Of a stretch of DNA of 6,568 nt, positions 1 through 5,683 are shown piece after piece. The notes under the pieces were generated by a model that saw only the letters and a list, made by a program, of their open reading frames with translations, did not search any database and was not told where the DNA came from. The DNA is from Caldifarciminota bacterium (GTDB taxonomy: Bacteria; WOR-3; Hydrothermia; WGAB01), in the NCBI GenBank assembly GCA_015489295.1, contig WGAB01000343.1, positions 1-6,568 on the forward strand, read 5' to 3'. The position numbers and the translations under genes were made by a program. Numbering within the stretch: position 1 is the stretch's first letter; the number at the start of each line of letters is the position of its first letter.

Positions 1-433
1 AGAAGTTACCCAGGGTGTTGGAGTAGAGCAGGGTGCCCTGCTTGTCGTAAATCCGGATGGTGGAGTTGACCACCACCACGATGTCGTCGAAGCCCACGGC
101 GATGTCAGGGTCCGGCGGGATCCAGCCGGTGAATGGGGTGGTGTTAAAGGACTGGATCACCGGGGGAGCGGATTCCACCTGGGGCGGAGCCGTGTCCTCA
201 TGGCCGGGCGTTGCTGAGGCTCCCTGGAGTTTCCGGAGGGAATCCAGAGGGATCTCGGTGCCGAAGGGGGCCATCTGCAGTTCCTGGGAGGTTTCAGGGG
301 CCAGGAAGGTGCCGGGCTGGGCCTCCATAATCACCGGCTTCAGGGGCTCTGCCGGCCCTGGAATCCCCTGGATGGCAAGGCCGAGAACCGGCACAAGGCC
401 CAGGATCATAGCCAAAAGTGTTCGCCTGCGCAT
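1..433 (-). CDS. Secreted protein of unknown function, N-terminal part (runs off left edge)
   Basis: I translated this on the minus strand; 144 codons are visible and the gene continues past position 1. The ATG (433-431) follows GGAGGG (443-438) with a 4-nt gap, a strong ribosome site that fixes the start. Residues 1-20 form a signal peptide (Arg-rich start, hydrophobic core, GLA near residue 20). Residues about 22-92 are a Pro/Ala/Glu-rich, probably unstructured linker. From about residue 94 a folded domain begins, with GWIPPDPDIAVGFDD (103-117) followed by a Val-rich strand and VNSTIRIYDKQGTLL (122-136). The pattern 'PPD..xAVG..., vNs...iyDk.G.ll' resembles the start of repeat-rich, probably beta-propeller exported proteins that I know only as hypothetical or cell-surface proteins. 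The gene lies 10 nt after the coiled-coil gene's stop codon, so the two are cotranscribed. The function is unknown. Export is well supported; the fold is inferred. Confidence 0.85.
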   Translation of the reverse strand, partial: MRRRTLLAMILGLVPVLGLAIQGIPGPAEPLKPVIMEAQPGTFLAPETSQELQMAPFGTEIPLDSLRKLQGASATPGHEDTAPPQVESAPPVIQSFNTTPFTGWIPPDPDIAVGFDDIVVVVNSTIRIYDKQGTLLYSNTLGNF

Positions 434-446
434 GTTTCCCCTCCTA
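434..446 (-). promoter_or_regulatory. Ribosome binding site overlapping the upstream gene's stop codon
   Basis: On the minus strand the stop TAG of the coiled-coil gene (446-444) runs directly into GGAGGGGAAAC and the ATG of the next gene. Stop codon and Shine-Dalgarno site are adjacent, so ribosomes finishing the first gene are placed at the start of the second. This supports cotranscription and probable translational coupling. Confidence 0.8.
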
Positions 447-881
447 TTGGCCGGACTGGGCCTCCGGTGCCGGGCGATCCTGGGCCTTGGCCGGACGCAG
501 GAGCATCCCGGGGTGCTCAAGTTGCTGGATCTGCAGGTCGTATGCCTGGACTTCCTGGAGATTGCCGTGGATCTGTGCGATTTCTTTGCGGAGCTTCAGG
601 ATCTGGAGTTCGGCCCGGGCCTTGGCCTGCTGCACCTGTTGCATCAGGGCTTCATCGCCCGTAAGCCGATACTCCTGGTTCAGGGTGGCCACCTGCTGCC
701 GGGTTTCCTCCTGCACCCGCCGAATCTCCGCCCGCAGGGTCTGTACCCGCTGTTTCTGGGCCTCGGAGAGTTGCCGGGTGGGGGGAGGAATCTCGCCGGG
801 ATGGGTGGTAACGGTTGGACTCTGGGCCCACAGGCTCCCCAGGGTCAGCATCCCCAGGGCAAGGGCCACAACCCACTTCAT
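444..881 (-). CDS. Small exported coiled-coil protein, Spy/CpxP-like in character
   Basis: 145 residues. The start is the ATG at 881-879, which sits 4 nt after GGAGGT (891-886). The in-frame GTG at 887-885 overlaps that Shine-Dalgarno and is an unlikely start. Residues 1-19 form a signal peptide with an apparent LWA-Q cleavage site, followed by a short Thr/Pro-rich stretch. Residues 38-125 are almost entirely charged or Gln-rich helix with heptad-like spacing. It begins LSEAQKQRVQTLRAEI, reminiscent of the 'LTxxQ' helix start of periplasmic Spy/CpxP/Zra-type proteins. There are no cysteines and no transmembrane helix after the signal. A periplasmic chaperone, sensor or structural role fits, but long Gln/Glu/Arg helices occur in many unrelated proteins. 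I am confident of the gene and its export, not of the family. It precedes another exported protein gene in the same operon. Confidence 0.85.
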   Translation of the reverse strand: MKWVVALALGMLTLGSLWAQSPTVTTHPGEIPPPTRQLSEAQKQRVQTLRAEIRRVQEETRQQVATLNQEYRLTGDEALMQQVQQAKARAELQILKLRKEIAQIHGNLQEVQAYDLQIQQLEHPGMLLRPAKAQDRPAPEAQSGQ

Positions 882-891
882 ACGCACCTCC

Positions 892-1044
892 TTAGGGTTT
901 GATATCGCGGGACCCTTCGTTCCCTCGGGGGATCTCCACGGACCAGCCCTGTGGAGGAGAGGGTCAAAATGCCGAGACCTCAGGGTCGGTGCCCTGAAAG
1001 AGCCACACCTCCTGATCCATCAGTCCCCTGGGAGTTCCCGTCAT
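892..1044 (-). CDS. Candidate small leader ORF, 50 codons, interrupted by an in-frame UGA
   Basis: The ATG at 1044-1042 is preceded by AAGGGGTGAAA, a good match to a Shine-Dalgarno site, and lies about 22 nt after the start predicted from the promoter at 1074-1102. The frame reads 26 codons (for example DQEVWLFQGTDPEVSAF, codons 10-26), meets TGA at 966-964, and stays open in the same frame for 23 more codons (for example GWSVEIPRGNEGSRDIKP at the end). It stops at TAA (894-892), which abuts the GGAGG of the coiled-coil gene. Third positions are about 65% G+C before the UGA and 70% after, compatible with coding but not proof. It may be a 26-residue leader peptide, a small gene broken by mutation or base-call error, or, least likely, a recoded UGA. 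I recognise no homologue. No signal peptide is visible. Confidence 0.4.
934..956 (-). other. Hairpin just after the in-frame UGA
   Basis: On the minus strand CTCCAC (956-951) pairs with GTGGAG (939-934) around the 11-nt loop AGGGCTGGTCC, with one further possible G-U pair. The stem begins 7 nt after the TGA at 966-964. There is no U-run, so it is not an intrinsic terminator. It might pause or regulate translation of the leader, or be chance in G+C-rich sequence. Confidence 0.35.
980..997 (-). other. Short hairpin inside the candidate leader ORF
   Basis: TCAGGG and CCCTGA form a perfect 6-bp stem with the loop CACCGA (minus strand). It lies within codons of the small leader frame, upstream of the UGA. 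With the 934-956 hairpin it gives the leader transcript two possible stems. No mutually exclusive pairing typical of an attenuator is evident, and its role is unknown. Confidence 0.25.
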
Positions 1045-1073
1045 TTTCACCCCTTCCCAAGAGGGATGCCCTA

Positions 1074-1102
1074 ACTATGGAGCCCTCGGCCGGTGCAGTC
1101 AA
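1074..1102 (-). promoter_or_regulatory. Sigma-70-type promoter of the minus-strand operon
   Basis: On the minus strand, TTGACT (1102-1097, 5 of 6 matches to TTGACA) is followed by exactly 17 bases and CATAGT (1079-1074, 4 of 6 matches to TATAAT). The predicted start of transcription is near 1067-1066. This gives about 22 nt to the candidate leader ATG and about 185 nt of leader to the coiled-coil gene. It is the best-formed promoter in the window and points towards the two exported-protein genes. Confidence 0.6.
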
Positions 1103-1140
1103 GCAAGCCCCTGAAAAACCAGGGCCCTGGGTGCCGCCGC

Positions 1141-1169
1141 TTGCCTTTCGCCGGAAATGCCCCAAAAAT
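1141..1169 (+). promoter_or_regulatory. Weak candidate promoter for the amidase gene
   Basis: TTGCCT (1141-1146) and AAAAAT (1164-1169) are separated by 17 bases, each matching the sigma-70 consensus at 4 of 6 positions. A start near 1176 would leave a leader of only about 15 nt before the ATG at 1191, which lacks a clear Shine-Dalgarno. The position is suitable but the match is weak. Confidence 0.25.
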
Positions 1170-1190
1170 CAAGGGCAGAACGAGCCTGCC

Positions 1191-2909
1191 ATGAAACTCT
1201 TGGGCAAACGCATCGTCCTGGATCCCGGCCATGGCCAAGGAGCGACCGGCGCCGTCGGCCGGGGCGGCACCCTGGAATGCGAGGTCAATATCCGCGTGAC
1301 CCGGCACCTGCAGGGTCTGCTGCAGCGGGCCGGCGCCACGGTTTGGGTGACCTGGGATGTGCTGGACGAATGGACCCTGGAGAACCGGGCCCACCTGGCC
1401 CCTCGTCTGGGCGCCGATCTCTTCATCTCCGTGCACCACAACGCCACCGAGCCTCCGGATCCCTTGCGCAACCGCATTGAGGTGTATTACCCCTGGGAAA
1501 ACCGGCCCGAGGCCCGGGACCTGGCCTGGTTCCTCGGCCGCGCCCTGGAGGAGTATTCCGGCTTTTTCCTGGCCCCTCCGATGCCCGCACGGTACCGGGT
1601 GCTCCGCGAAAACGTGCCCCTGAGCGTGTTGCTGGAACCCGGCTACCTTTCCCACCGCGAGGTGGAACGGCTTCTGGCCGACCGCCGGTACCAGCTGGGG
1701 GAGGCCGAAGCCATTTTCCGGGGCCTTTTGCGGTTCTTTGAGGCCCATCAGCCCGCGGTGCGCCGCGTGGTGGCCTTCCCCGGAGGCGTGCGCGTGCACC
1801 TGGCGGAGCCTGAGACGGGCGAGGTGGTGGTGTGGCATCAGGGGCGCGAACTGGCCCACCGCACCCTTCGCTCCAGGGAAACCACCCTGTGGATTCCCTA
1901 TCGCCTGCCTTCGGGGTCCCATGAGCTCCAGGTGGAAATCCGGCCGGCACAGGGCCGGAGCACCACCGAAATCGCCGAGGTCCACATCGAGCGCCGCGCC
2001 GTGCGGGTGCGGCGGCTCCGCCGGTGGCAGGCCCCGGGCATGGCGGCCATGGAAGTGGAGTACCTGGACTACCTGGGCTTTTCCCTTCGGCCCCGGGTCC
2101 GGGTTCCCGAGGGCGTGGAACATCGATGGATCGGCCACCAGGCCCTTTTGATGGCCCGCACACCCCAAAGACTCCGGCCCCGGTTTGGCCCCCAGGAAGT
2201 GATATGGGAACCAGGCGAGGGGTACCGCCTGGAGCCCCAGCCCGGCACGGTGGTAGAACTTCGGCCTGCCGACGGCCAGCCTGTGGACGAGGTGCCGGAG
2301 GTAGAACCCAGAGGCGCTGGCGTCCTGCCGCTGCCCGGCGGGTTCGTGGGGGTGGCCCCCGATGCCAGGCTGCCGGTGACCCTGAAGTTTCACCGGTTCC
2401 AGCCGGTTCGGGTGGACTCGCCGGTCCCCGAGGTCCTTCATCTGGAACCCAAACCCCTGGCCGGCAAACGGGTGGTGATCCTGCTGATGGACCGGTGTGA
2501 CGCCTGGATGACCGGCGCCCGGCTGGCCCGCGAAGCCCTGGCGGAACACCAGGGTGTGGACACCGTAGTATGGGAGCCCCACAGGGTCCATCGCCACGGC
2601 CACCGCCTGGTGCAGGAGGTGGAAGCCCTGGGGCCCGATGCCATCGTGGTTCTGGACAGCTACTATCGTTGGCCGCGGGGCCTCTATGCCTATTACCGCA
2701 GTGCCCCTTCCCGGGCGCTGGCCCGGACGCTGGCGCAAGCGTCGGAGCGAACCGGTACACCCCTGCGGGCGCGCACGGGTTCCAACTACTTTTTGATCCA
2801 GGCCAATCCCCCACGGGCCCAGATCAACGGCGTGGTGCCAGCGTCGGACCTGGCCCGAATCCTTGCCGAGGGCCTGGTGGCCTTCCTTACCGGGGAGCAG
2901 GCGCCGTAA
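1191..2909 (+). CDS. N-acetylmuramoyl-L-alanine amidase (Amidase_3) with a degenerate second amidase-like domain
   Basis: 572 residues. The N-terminal domain (about 5-187) has the Amidase_3 zinc-hydrolase signatures: IVLDPGHG with ligand His14, LECEVN with probable ligand Glu29, ISVHHNA with ligand His82, and VPLSVLLEPGYLS with catalytic Glu149. The family cleaves the amide bond between N-acetylmuramic acid and the stem peptide. Residues about 190-420 are strand-rich (perhaps one or two Ig-like modules) and unassigned. Residues about 421-566 seem to repeat the amidase fold: LAGKRVVILLMDR matches the first strand, EALGPDAIVVLDSYY matches the HHN strand, and NYFLIQANPP is followed by a strand like the catalytic one. 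The zinc ligands and catalytic Glu are replaced there. I chose the ATG at 1191 because homology starts at once. The frame is open back to 951, but that part is domain-free. Neither start gives a signal peptide, which is odd for this enzyme. The next gene begins 28 nt downstream. Confidence 0.88.
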   Translation: MKLLGKRIVLDPGHGQGATGAVGRGGTLECEVNIRVTRHLQGLLQRAGATVWVTWDVLDEWTLENRAHLAPRLGADLFISVHHNATEPPDPLRNRIEVYYPWENRPEARDLAWFLGRALEEYSGFFLAPPMPARYRVLRENVPLSVLLEPGYLSHREVERLLADRRYQLGEAEAIFRGLLRFFEAHQPAVRRVVAFPGGVRVHLAEPETGEVVVWHQGRELAHRTLRSRETTLWIPYRLPSGSHELQVEIRPAQGRSTTEIAEVHIERRAVRVRRLRRWQAPGMAAMEVEYLDYLGFSLRPRVRVPEGVEHRWIGHQALLMARTPQRLRPRFGPQEVIWEPGEGYRLEPQPGTVVELRPADGQPVDEVPEVEPRGAGVLPLPGGFVGVAPDARLPVTLKFHRFQPVRVDSPVPEVLHLEPKPLAGKRVVILLMDRCDAWMTGARLAREALAEHQGVDTVVWEPHRVHRHGHRLVQEVEALGPDAIVVLDSYYRWPRGLYAYYRSAPSRALARTLAQASERTGTPLRARTGSNYFLIQANPPRAQINGVVPASDLARILAEGLVAFLTGEQAP

Positions 2910-2926
2910 GGGGAACAATCCAATCT

Positions 2927-2937
2927 GGAGGCATGTC
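2927..2937 (+). promoter_or_regulatory. Ribosome binding site that fixes the TldE-type gene start
   Basis: GGAGG (2927-2931) precedes the ATG at 2938 with a 6-nt gap. Another ATG at 2933 is too close and out of frame, and the in-frame upstream starts (back to 2863) lie inside the amidase gene without homology. Confidence 0.75.
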
Positions 2938-4278
2938 ATGAGCGCGGAAGAGCTTTTTGATCTCGCCCATCAGGTGATTCGGGCCTCCGAAGCCGATGTC
3001 ACCGAGGTGGTGGTAATCCGGGAGTCGGTCACCCTCAGTCGCTATGCCAACAACCGTATTCACCAGAACACCCACACGGATTCCCTGAGCCTGGGAATCC
3101 GGCTGACCCGGGGCCAGAAACAGGGCACGGGCTGGACCCACCGGCCCGATCGGGAAGGCCTGCTGAGGCTCCTCCGCCAGGTCTCCGAGCAACTCGCCTA
3201 TCTTCCCGAGGACCCCGATTTGCCGGAGCCCTATGGTCCTGCCCAAACCCATCAGGAATGGCACGAACACCCGGCCACCCCCCAGGAACTGGCCGACGTG
3301 GCCCACAAGGTGTTTCAGTATGCCGGTTCCCGCCGAAGGGCCTTCGGCATGGTGTCCTCGGCCCGGGTGGAACACGTGTACCTGAACAGCGCCGGCGCCG
3401 AGGGGTACCGCCCCTTTACCGATGTGCTGCTCAATGTGAGCATGAAAACCGACGAGGGCGGCTCGGGCTGGGCCCAGGCTTCGGCCCCTTCGCTGGCCCG
3501 ATTGCCGGTGGACGAAACGGCGGAACGCGCTGCCCGAAAGGCAGATCTTTCCAGCCACCCCGAGCCCCTGGAACCCGGCGAATACCCCGTGATCCTGGAG
3601 CCCCTGGCCTTTGAAGAATTGCTGGATTACCTGGCCTTTTTGGGCTTCTCCGGCCGGGCCGTGCTGGAAAAACGCAGCCCCCTGGCCGACAAATTCGGCC
3701 AGCCGGTGTTCTCGCCCCACCTAACCCTGTGGGACGATCCCCTGAATCCCGATCTTTTTCCTTACGCCTTCGACTGGGAGGGCGTACCCCGCCAGCGGCG
3801 GGACCTGGTGAGGCAGGGCGTGCCGGTGTCGCCGGTGTACAACCTGCGATGGGCGAAAAAGGCCGGCACCCAGAGCACGGGGCACGCGGTGTATCCCTTC
3901 GCCGACTGGATCGTTCCAACCCACCTGGTGGTGCAGCCCGGAGAAACCCCGGCCCGCGACCTCCTTCGGCTTGCCGATCCCGCCATCCTGGTCACCCGGT
4001 TCTGGTACACCAACGTCGAGGATCCCATGAGTGTGACCCTCACGGGCATGACCCGCGACGGCACCTTCCTGGTGAAGAACGGTGAGATCGTGAAGGGCAT
4101 CCGGAACCTGCGGTTTACCCAATCGGTGATGGACCTGCTCTCCAGCCCCTTCGTGCTTTCCCGGGAACGGGAGATGGTTTCCGGCACCCTGTTCTACGGC
4201 TTTCGGCTCCCCATGGGCTCCCTGATCCCCTGGGTGTTCTTTGAACGCTTCAGGTTTACCGGTGCCACGCAGTTTTAA
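2938..4278 (+). CDS. TldD/PmbA-family protein, TldE-type (metal motif absent)
   Basis: 446 residues, the usual length for PmbA/TldE. The N-terminal half (about 1-200) has the family pattern of a strand pair followed by SLSLGIRLTRGQKQGTGW (49-66). The C-terminal half (about 210-400) carries DKFGQPVFSPHLTLWDDP (251-268), the DWEGVPRQRRDLVRQGVPVS segment (279-298), the F/Y-TNVEDPMS region (356-365) and GTFLVKNGEIVKGIRNLRF (375-393). All are recognisable TldD/PmbA blocks. In catalytic TldD subunits the strand 'VILEP...LL' is followed by HExxxH. Here the aligned residues (by eye) are Asp230, Tyr231 and Leu235, so zinc cannot bind in that way. In E. coli TldD and TldE form a heterodimeric protease of the cytoplasm that cleaves small unfolded peptides. 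This gene is thus probably the non-catalytic partner, and no TldD is next to it. It has no cysteines or signal peptide. Its 3' end overlaps the PBP4 gene. Confidence 0.88.
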   Translation: MSAEELFDLAHQVIRASEADVTEVVVIRESVTLSRYANNRIHQNTHTDSLSLGIRLTRGQKQGTGWTHRPDREGLLRLLRQVSEQLAYLPEDPDLPEPYGPAQTHQEWHEHPATPQELADVAHKVFQYAGSRRRAFGMVSSARVEHVYLNSAGAEGYRPFTDVLLNVSMKTDEGGSGWAQASAPSLARLPVDETAERAARKADLSSHPEPLEPGEYPVILEPLAFEELLDYLAFLGFSGRAVLEKRSPLADKFGQPVFSPHLTLWDDPLNPDLFPYAFDWEGVPRQRRDLVRQGVPVSPVYNLRWAKKAGTQSTGHAVYPFADWIVPTHLVVQPGETPARDLLRLADPAILVTRFWYTNVEDPMSVTLTGMTRDGTFLVKNGEIVKGIRNLRFTQSVMDLLSSPFVLSREREMVSGTLFYGFRLPMGSLIPWVFFERFRFTGATQF

Positions 4279-5632
4279 GTTTGCACAAGTTGCAGCTGCG
4301 GGCCTTCTGGCACTCCTGGCCTGCGCGCCCCGAGCCACCCTGCCCACGGCTCCAGAACTCGAAGCCCTGGCCCAACGGCACGGACTCGCCCAGGCCTGGA
4401 TCGGCATAGACCTCCGGGATGCCCGGGGGACCCCTCTCCTTCAATGGAACGCCGAAAAACTCTTCGTGCCGGCCTCGAACCAGAAGGTGCTGACCGCCGT
4501 GGCGGCCCTGGAACTCCTGGGGCCCGACTACCGGTTTCCAACGCTGGTGATCCAGACTTCGCCCCGGGCTCTGGCGCTGGTGTGTTCCGGCGATCCCTCC
4601 CTGACCTCGGCGGATCTCCGACGATTGGCCCTCCAGACGGCCCTGGCCTGGCCGGGCGACTCAGTGGACACCCTATACCTCCATCCCTGGGCCCTGGACA
4701 CCACCCACTACGGCCCTGGCTGGATGTGGGACGATTTCCCCTATGCCTTCTCTGCCCCTATTGCCGCCGCCACCCTCAACGAGAACCTGCTGTGGGTGTA
4801 CTGCGGCCACGGGCGCTGCTTTGAGGACCCGAGGTTTCCCGGCCCCCTCCGCTTCGTGACGGCGCCCCACCGCCGCCTTCGGTGGCACGGCGACACCCTG
4901 GTGATCCCGGTGCCGCCGGACTCCGGTTGGTTCCACACCTACCGGGTGATCCGCGATCCGGAATCCTTTGTGCTCCGCGCCTTTCAAGGGTATCTGAGGG
5001 AGACGGGGCTGGAAGCCCGGCATCTCGCCCTCTGGCCCGAAGACCGGGCCGATTCCCTGGCCGGGGATACCCTGGCCTTCCACCGGTCGTTGCCCCTCCG
5101 ACGGCTGATCACCCACCTTTTGAAGGTCAGCGACAACCTGTACGCCGAGATTCTCTTTAAAACCGTTGGAGCCTGGGTGTACGGGCCGCCGGGCACCTGG
5201 GCCAAGGGCCGCCAGGCCCTGGATTCCCTCTGGCAGGCGTGGCAGCTGCCCGTGAACCTGGTGCGGGTTGCCGACGGCTCGGGCCTGAGCCGGTATAACC
5301 AGGTGGCTCCGGCCTTTCTGGTAACGCTCCTCCGAGAGATTCAGGTTCGGCCCTGGTTCCCCGATTTCCTGGCTGCACTGCCGGTGTCGGGCCAGGACGG
5401 CACCCTGGAGGGCATCGACTTCGGTTTGCCCGGCGGCGTACGGGCAAAAACCGGCACCATGACCGGGGTCCGCTGCCTCTCCGGATACCTATTCCCCGAG
5501 GGTGTTCCGCAAAACCCCCTGGTGTTCTCCATCATGGCCAACAACACCGGCGTGCGGCGGGCAGTGGTCGACTCGCTCATCGGCGATTTCCTGAGACGGG
5601 TACGGCAGGCTTACGACGCTTCTTTTCAGTGA
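4262..5632 (+). CDS. dacB: Lipoprotein D-alanyl-D-alanine carboxypeptidase/endopeptidase, PBP4 family (peptidase S13)
   Basis: 456 residues from GTG 4262. The three penicillin-binding motifs are present and spaced as in E. coli PBP4: SNQK (72-75, nucleophile Ser72), SDN (290-292) and KTG (396-398). Family blocks CSGDPSL (108-114), GWMWDDFPYAFSAP (153-166) and LNEN (172-175) are also clear. The 218-residue gap between SxxK and SxN holds the S13-specific inserted domains. The protein trims or cross-cuts peptidoglycan peptides outside the cytoplasm. The N-terminus is short and basic, then hydrophobic, ending in LLAC with lipid-modified Cys21, so it is a lipoprotein. A TTG at 4241 would add seven residues. 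GTG 4262 is preferred because it gives a compact signal and an AGG six to seven nt upstream. It overlaps the TldE-type gene by 17 nt, which suggests translational coupling. Besides Cys21 there are Cys108, Cys181, Cys186 and Cys405, an even number that could form disulfides. Confidence 0.92.
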   Translation: MPRSFKFAQVAAAGLLALLACAPRATLPTAPELEALAQRHGLAQAWIGIDLRDARGTPLLQWNAEKLFVPASNQKVLTAVAALELLGPDYRFPTLVIQTSPRALALVCSGDPSLTSADLRRLALQTALAWPGDSVDTLYLHPWALDTTHYGPGWMWDDFPYAFSAPIAAATLNENLLWVYCGHGRCFEDPRFPGPLRFVTAPHRRLRWHGDTLVIPVPPDSGWFHTYRVIRDPESFVLRAFQGYLRETGLEARHLALWPEDRADSLAGDTLAFHRSLPLRRLITHLLKVSDNLYAEILFKTVGAWVYGPPGTWAKGRQALDSLWQAWQLPVNLVRVADGSGLSRYNQVAPAFLVTLLREIQVRPWFPDFLAALPVSGQDGTLEGIDFGLPGGVRAKTGTMTGVRCLSGYLFPEGVPQNPLVFSIMANNTGVRRAVVDSLIGDFLRRVRQAYDASFQ

Positions 5633-5650
5633 GCCGGCGGTACCCTCCTT

Positions 5651-5656
5651 TACAAT
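5651..5656 (+). promoter_or_regulatory. Possible -10 element upstream of the thioredoxin gene
   Basis: TACAAT matches TATAAT at 5 of 6 positions and stands out in the 51-nt gap between the PBP4 and thioredoxin genes. No convincing -35 element lies 16-18 bases upstream, and I see no terminator in the gap. The thioredoxin gene could have its own weak promoter or simply be read through from upstream. Confidence 0.3.
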
Positions 5657-5670
5657 ACAGGCCAATCCCT

Positions 5671-5678
5671 GGAGGTGA
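5671..5678 (+). promoter_or_regulatory. Strong ribosome binding site of the thioredoxin gene
   Basis: GGAGGTGA is a near-perfect Shine-Dalgarno, 5 nt before the ATG at 5684. It shows that the in-frame GTG at 5675, which lies inside it, is not the start. Confidence 0.8.
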
Positions 5679-5683
5679 AGCCC

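Larger units (their letters stand above)
882..1190. other. Divergent intergenic region between the minus and plus operons
   Basis: About 309 bases separate the coiled-coil gene from the amidase gene. The region holds a convincing minus-strand promoter (1074-1102), a small minus-strand frame with an internal UGA (1044-892), two short hairpins (934-956 and 980-997), a near-palindrome CTGATCCATCAG (1012-1023) and a perfect 12-base palindrome CCAGGGCCCTGG (1119-1130). The plus strand is open in the amidase frame across much of the region, but that translation is Pro/Arg-rich and shows neither a signal peptide nor a domain, so I treat it as non-coding. Confidence 0.6.

Noticed and set aside
57..902. 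Plus-strand open frame of 281 codons over the left-hand genes
   Set aside because: The minus strand has two genes with signal peptides and strong ribosome sites here. The plus frame has no start signal or domain.
1119..1130. Palindrome CCAGGGCCCTGG as an intrinsic terminator
   Set aside because: It has no loop and no U-run on either strand, and no gene ends there.
951..1190. N-terminal extension of the amidase
   Set aside because: The frame is open, but the extension is Pro/Arg-rich with no signal peptide or homology, and it covers the minus-strand promoter and leader. Homology begins right after the ATG at 1191.
882..1190. Riboswitch or structured RNA in the leader
   Set aside because: I looked for known cores (SRP, 6S, tmRNA, common riboswitches) and recognised none. 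The two hairpins are short and isolated.
1071..2939. Long minus-strand open frame opposite the amidase (622 codons), and a second one at 1423-2814
   Set aside because: The plus-strand frame has clear Amidase_3 motifs. The antisense translations are rich in Gly, Pro, His and Arg with no domains, as expected opposite G+C-rich genes.
5633..5683. Terminator between the PBP4 and thioredoxin genes
   Set aside because: There is no stem followed by a T-run in the 51-nt gap.
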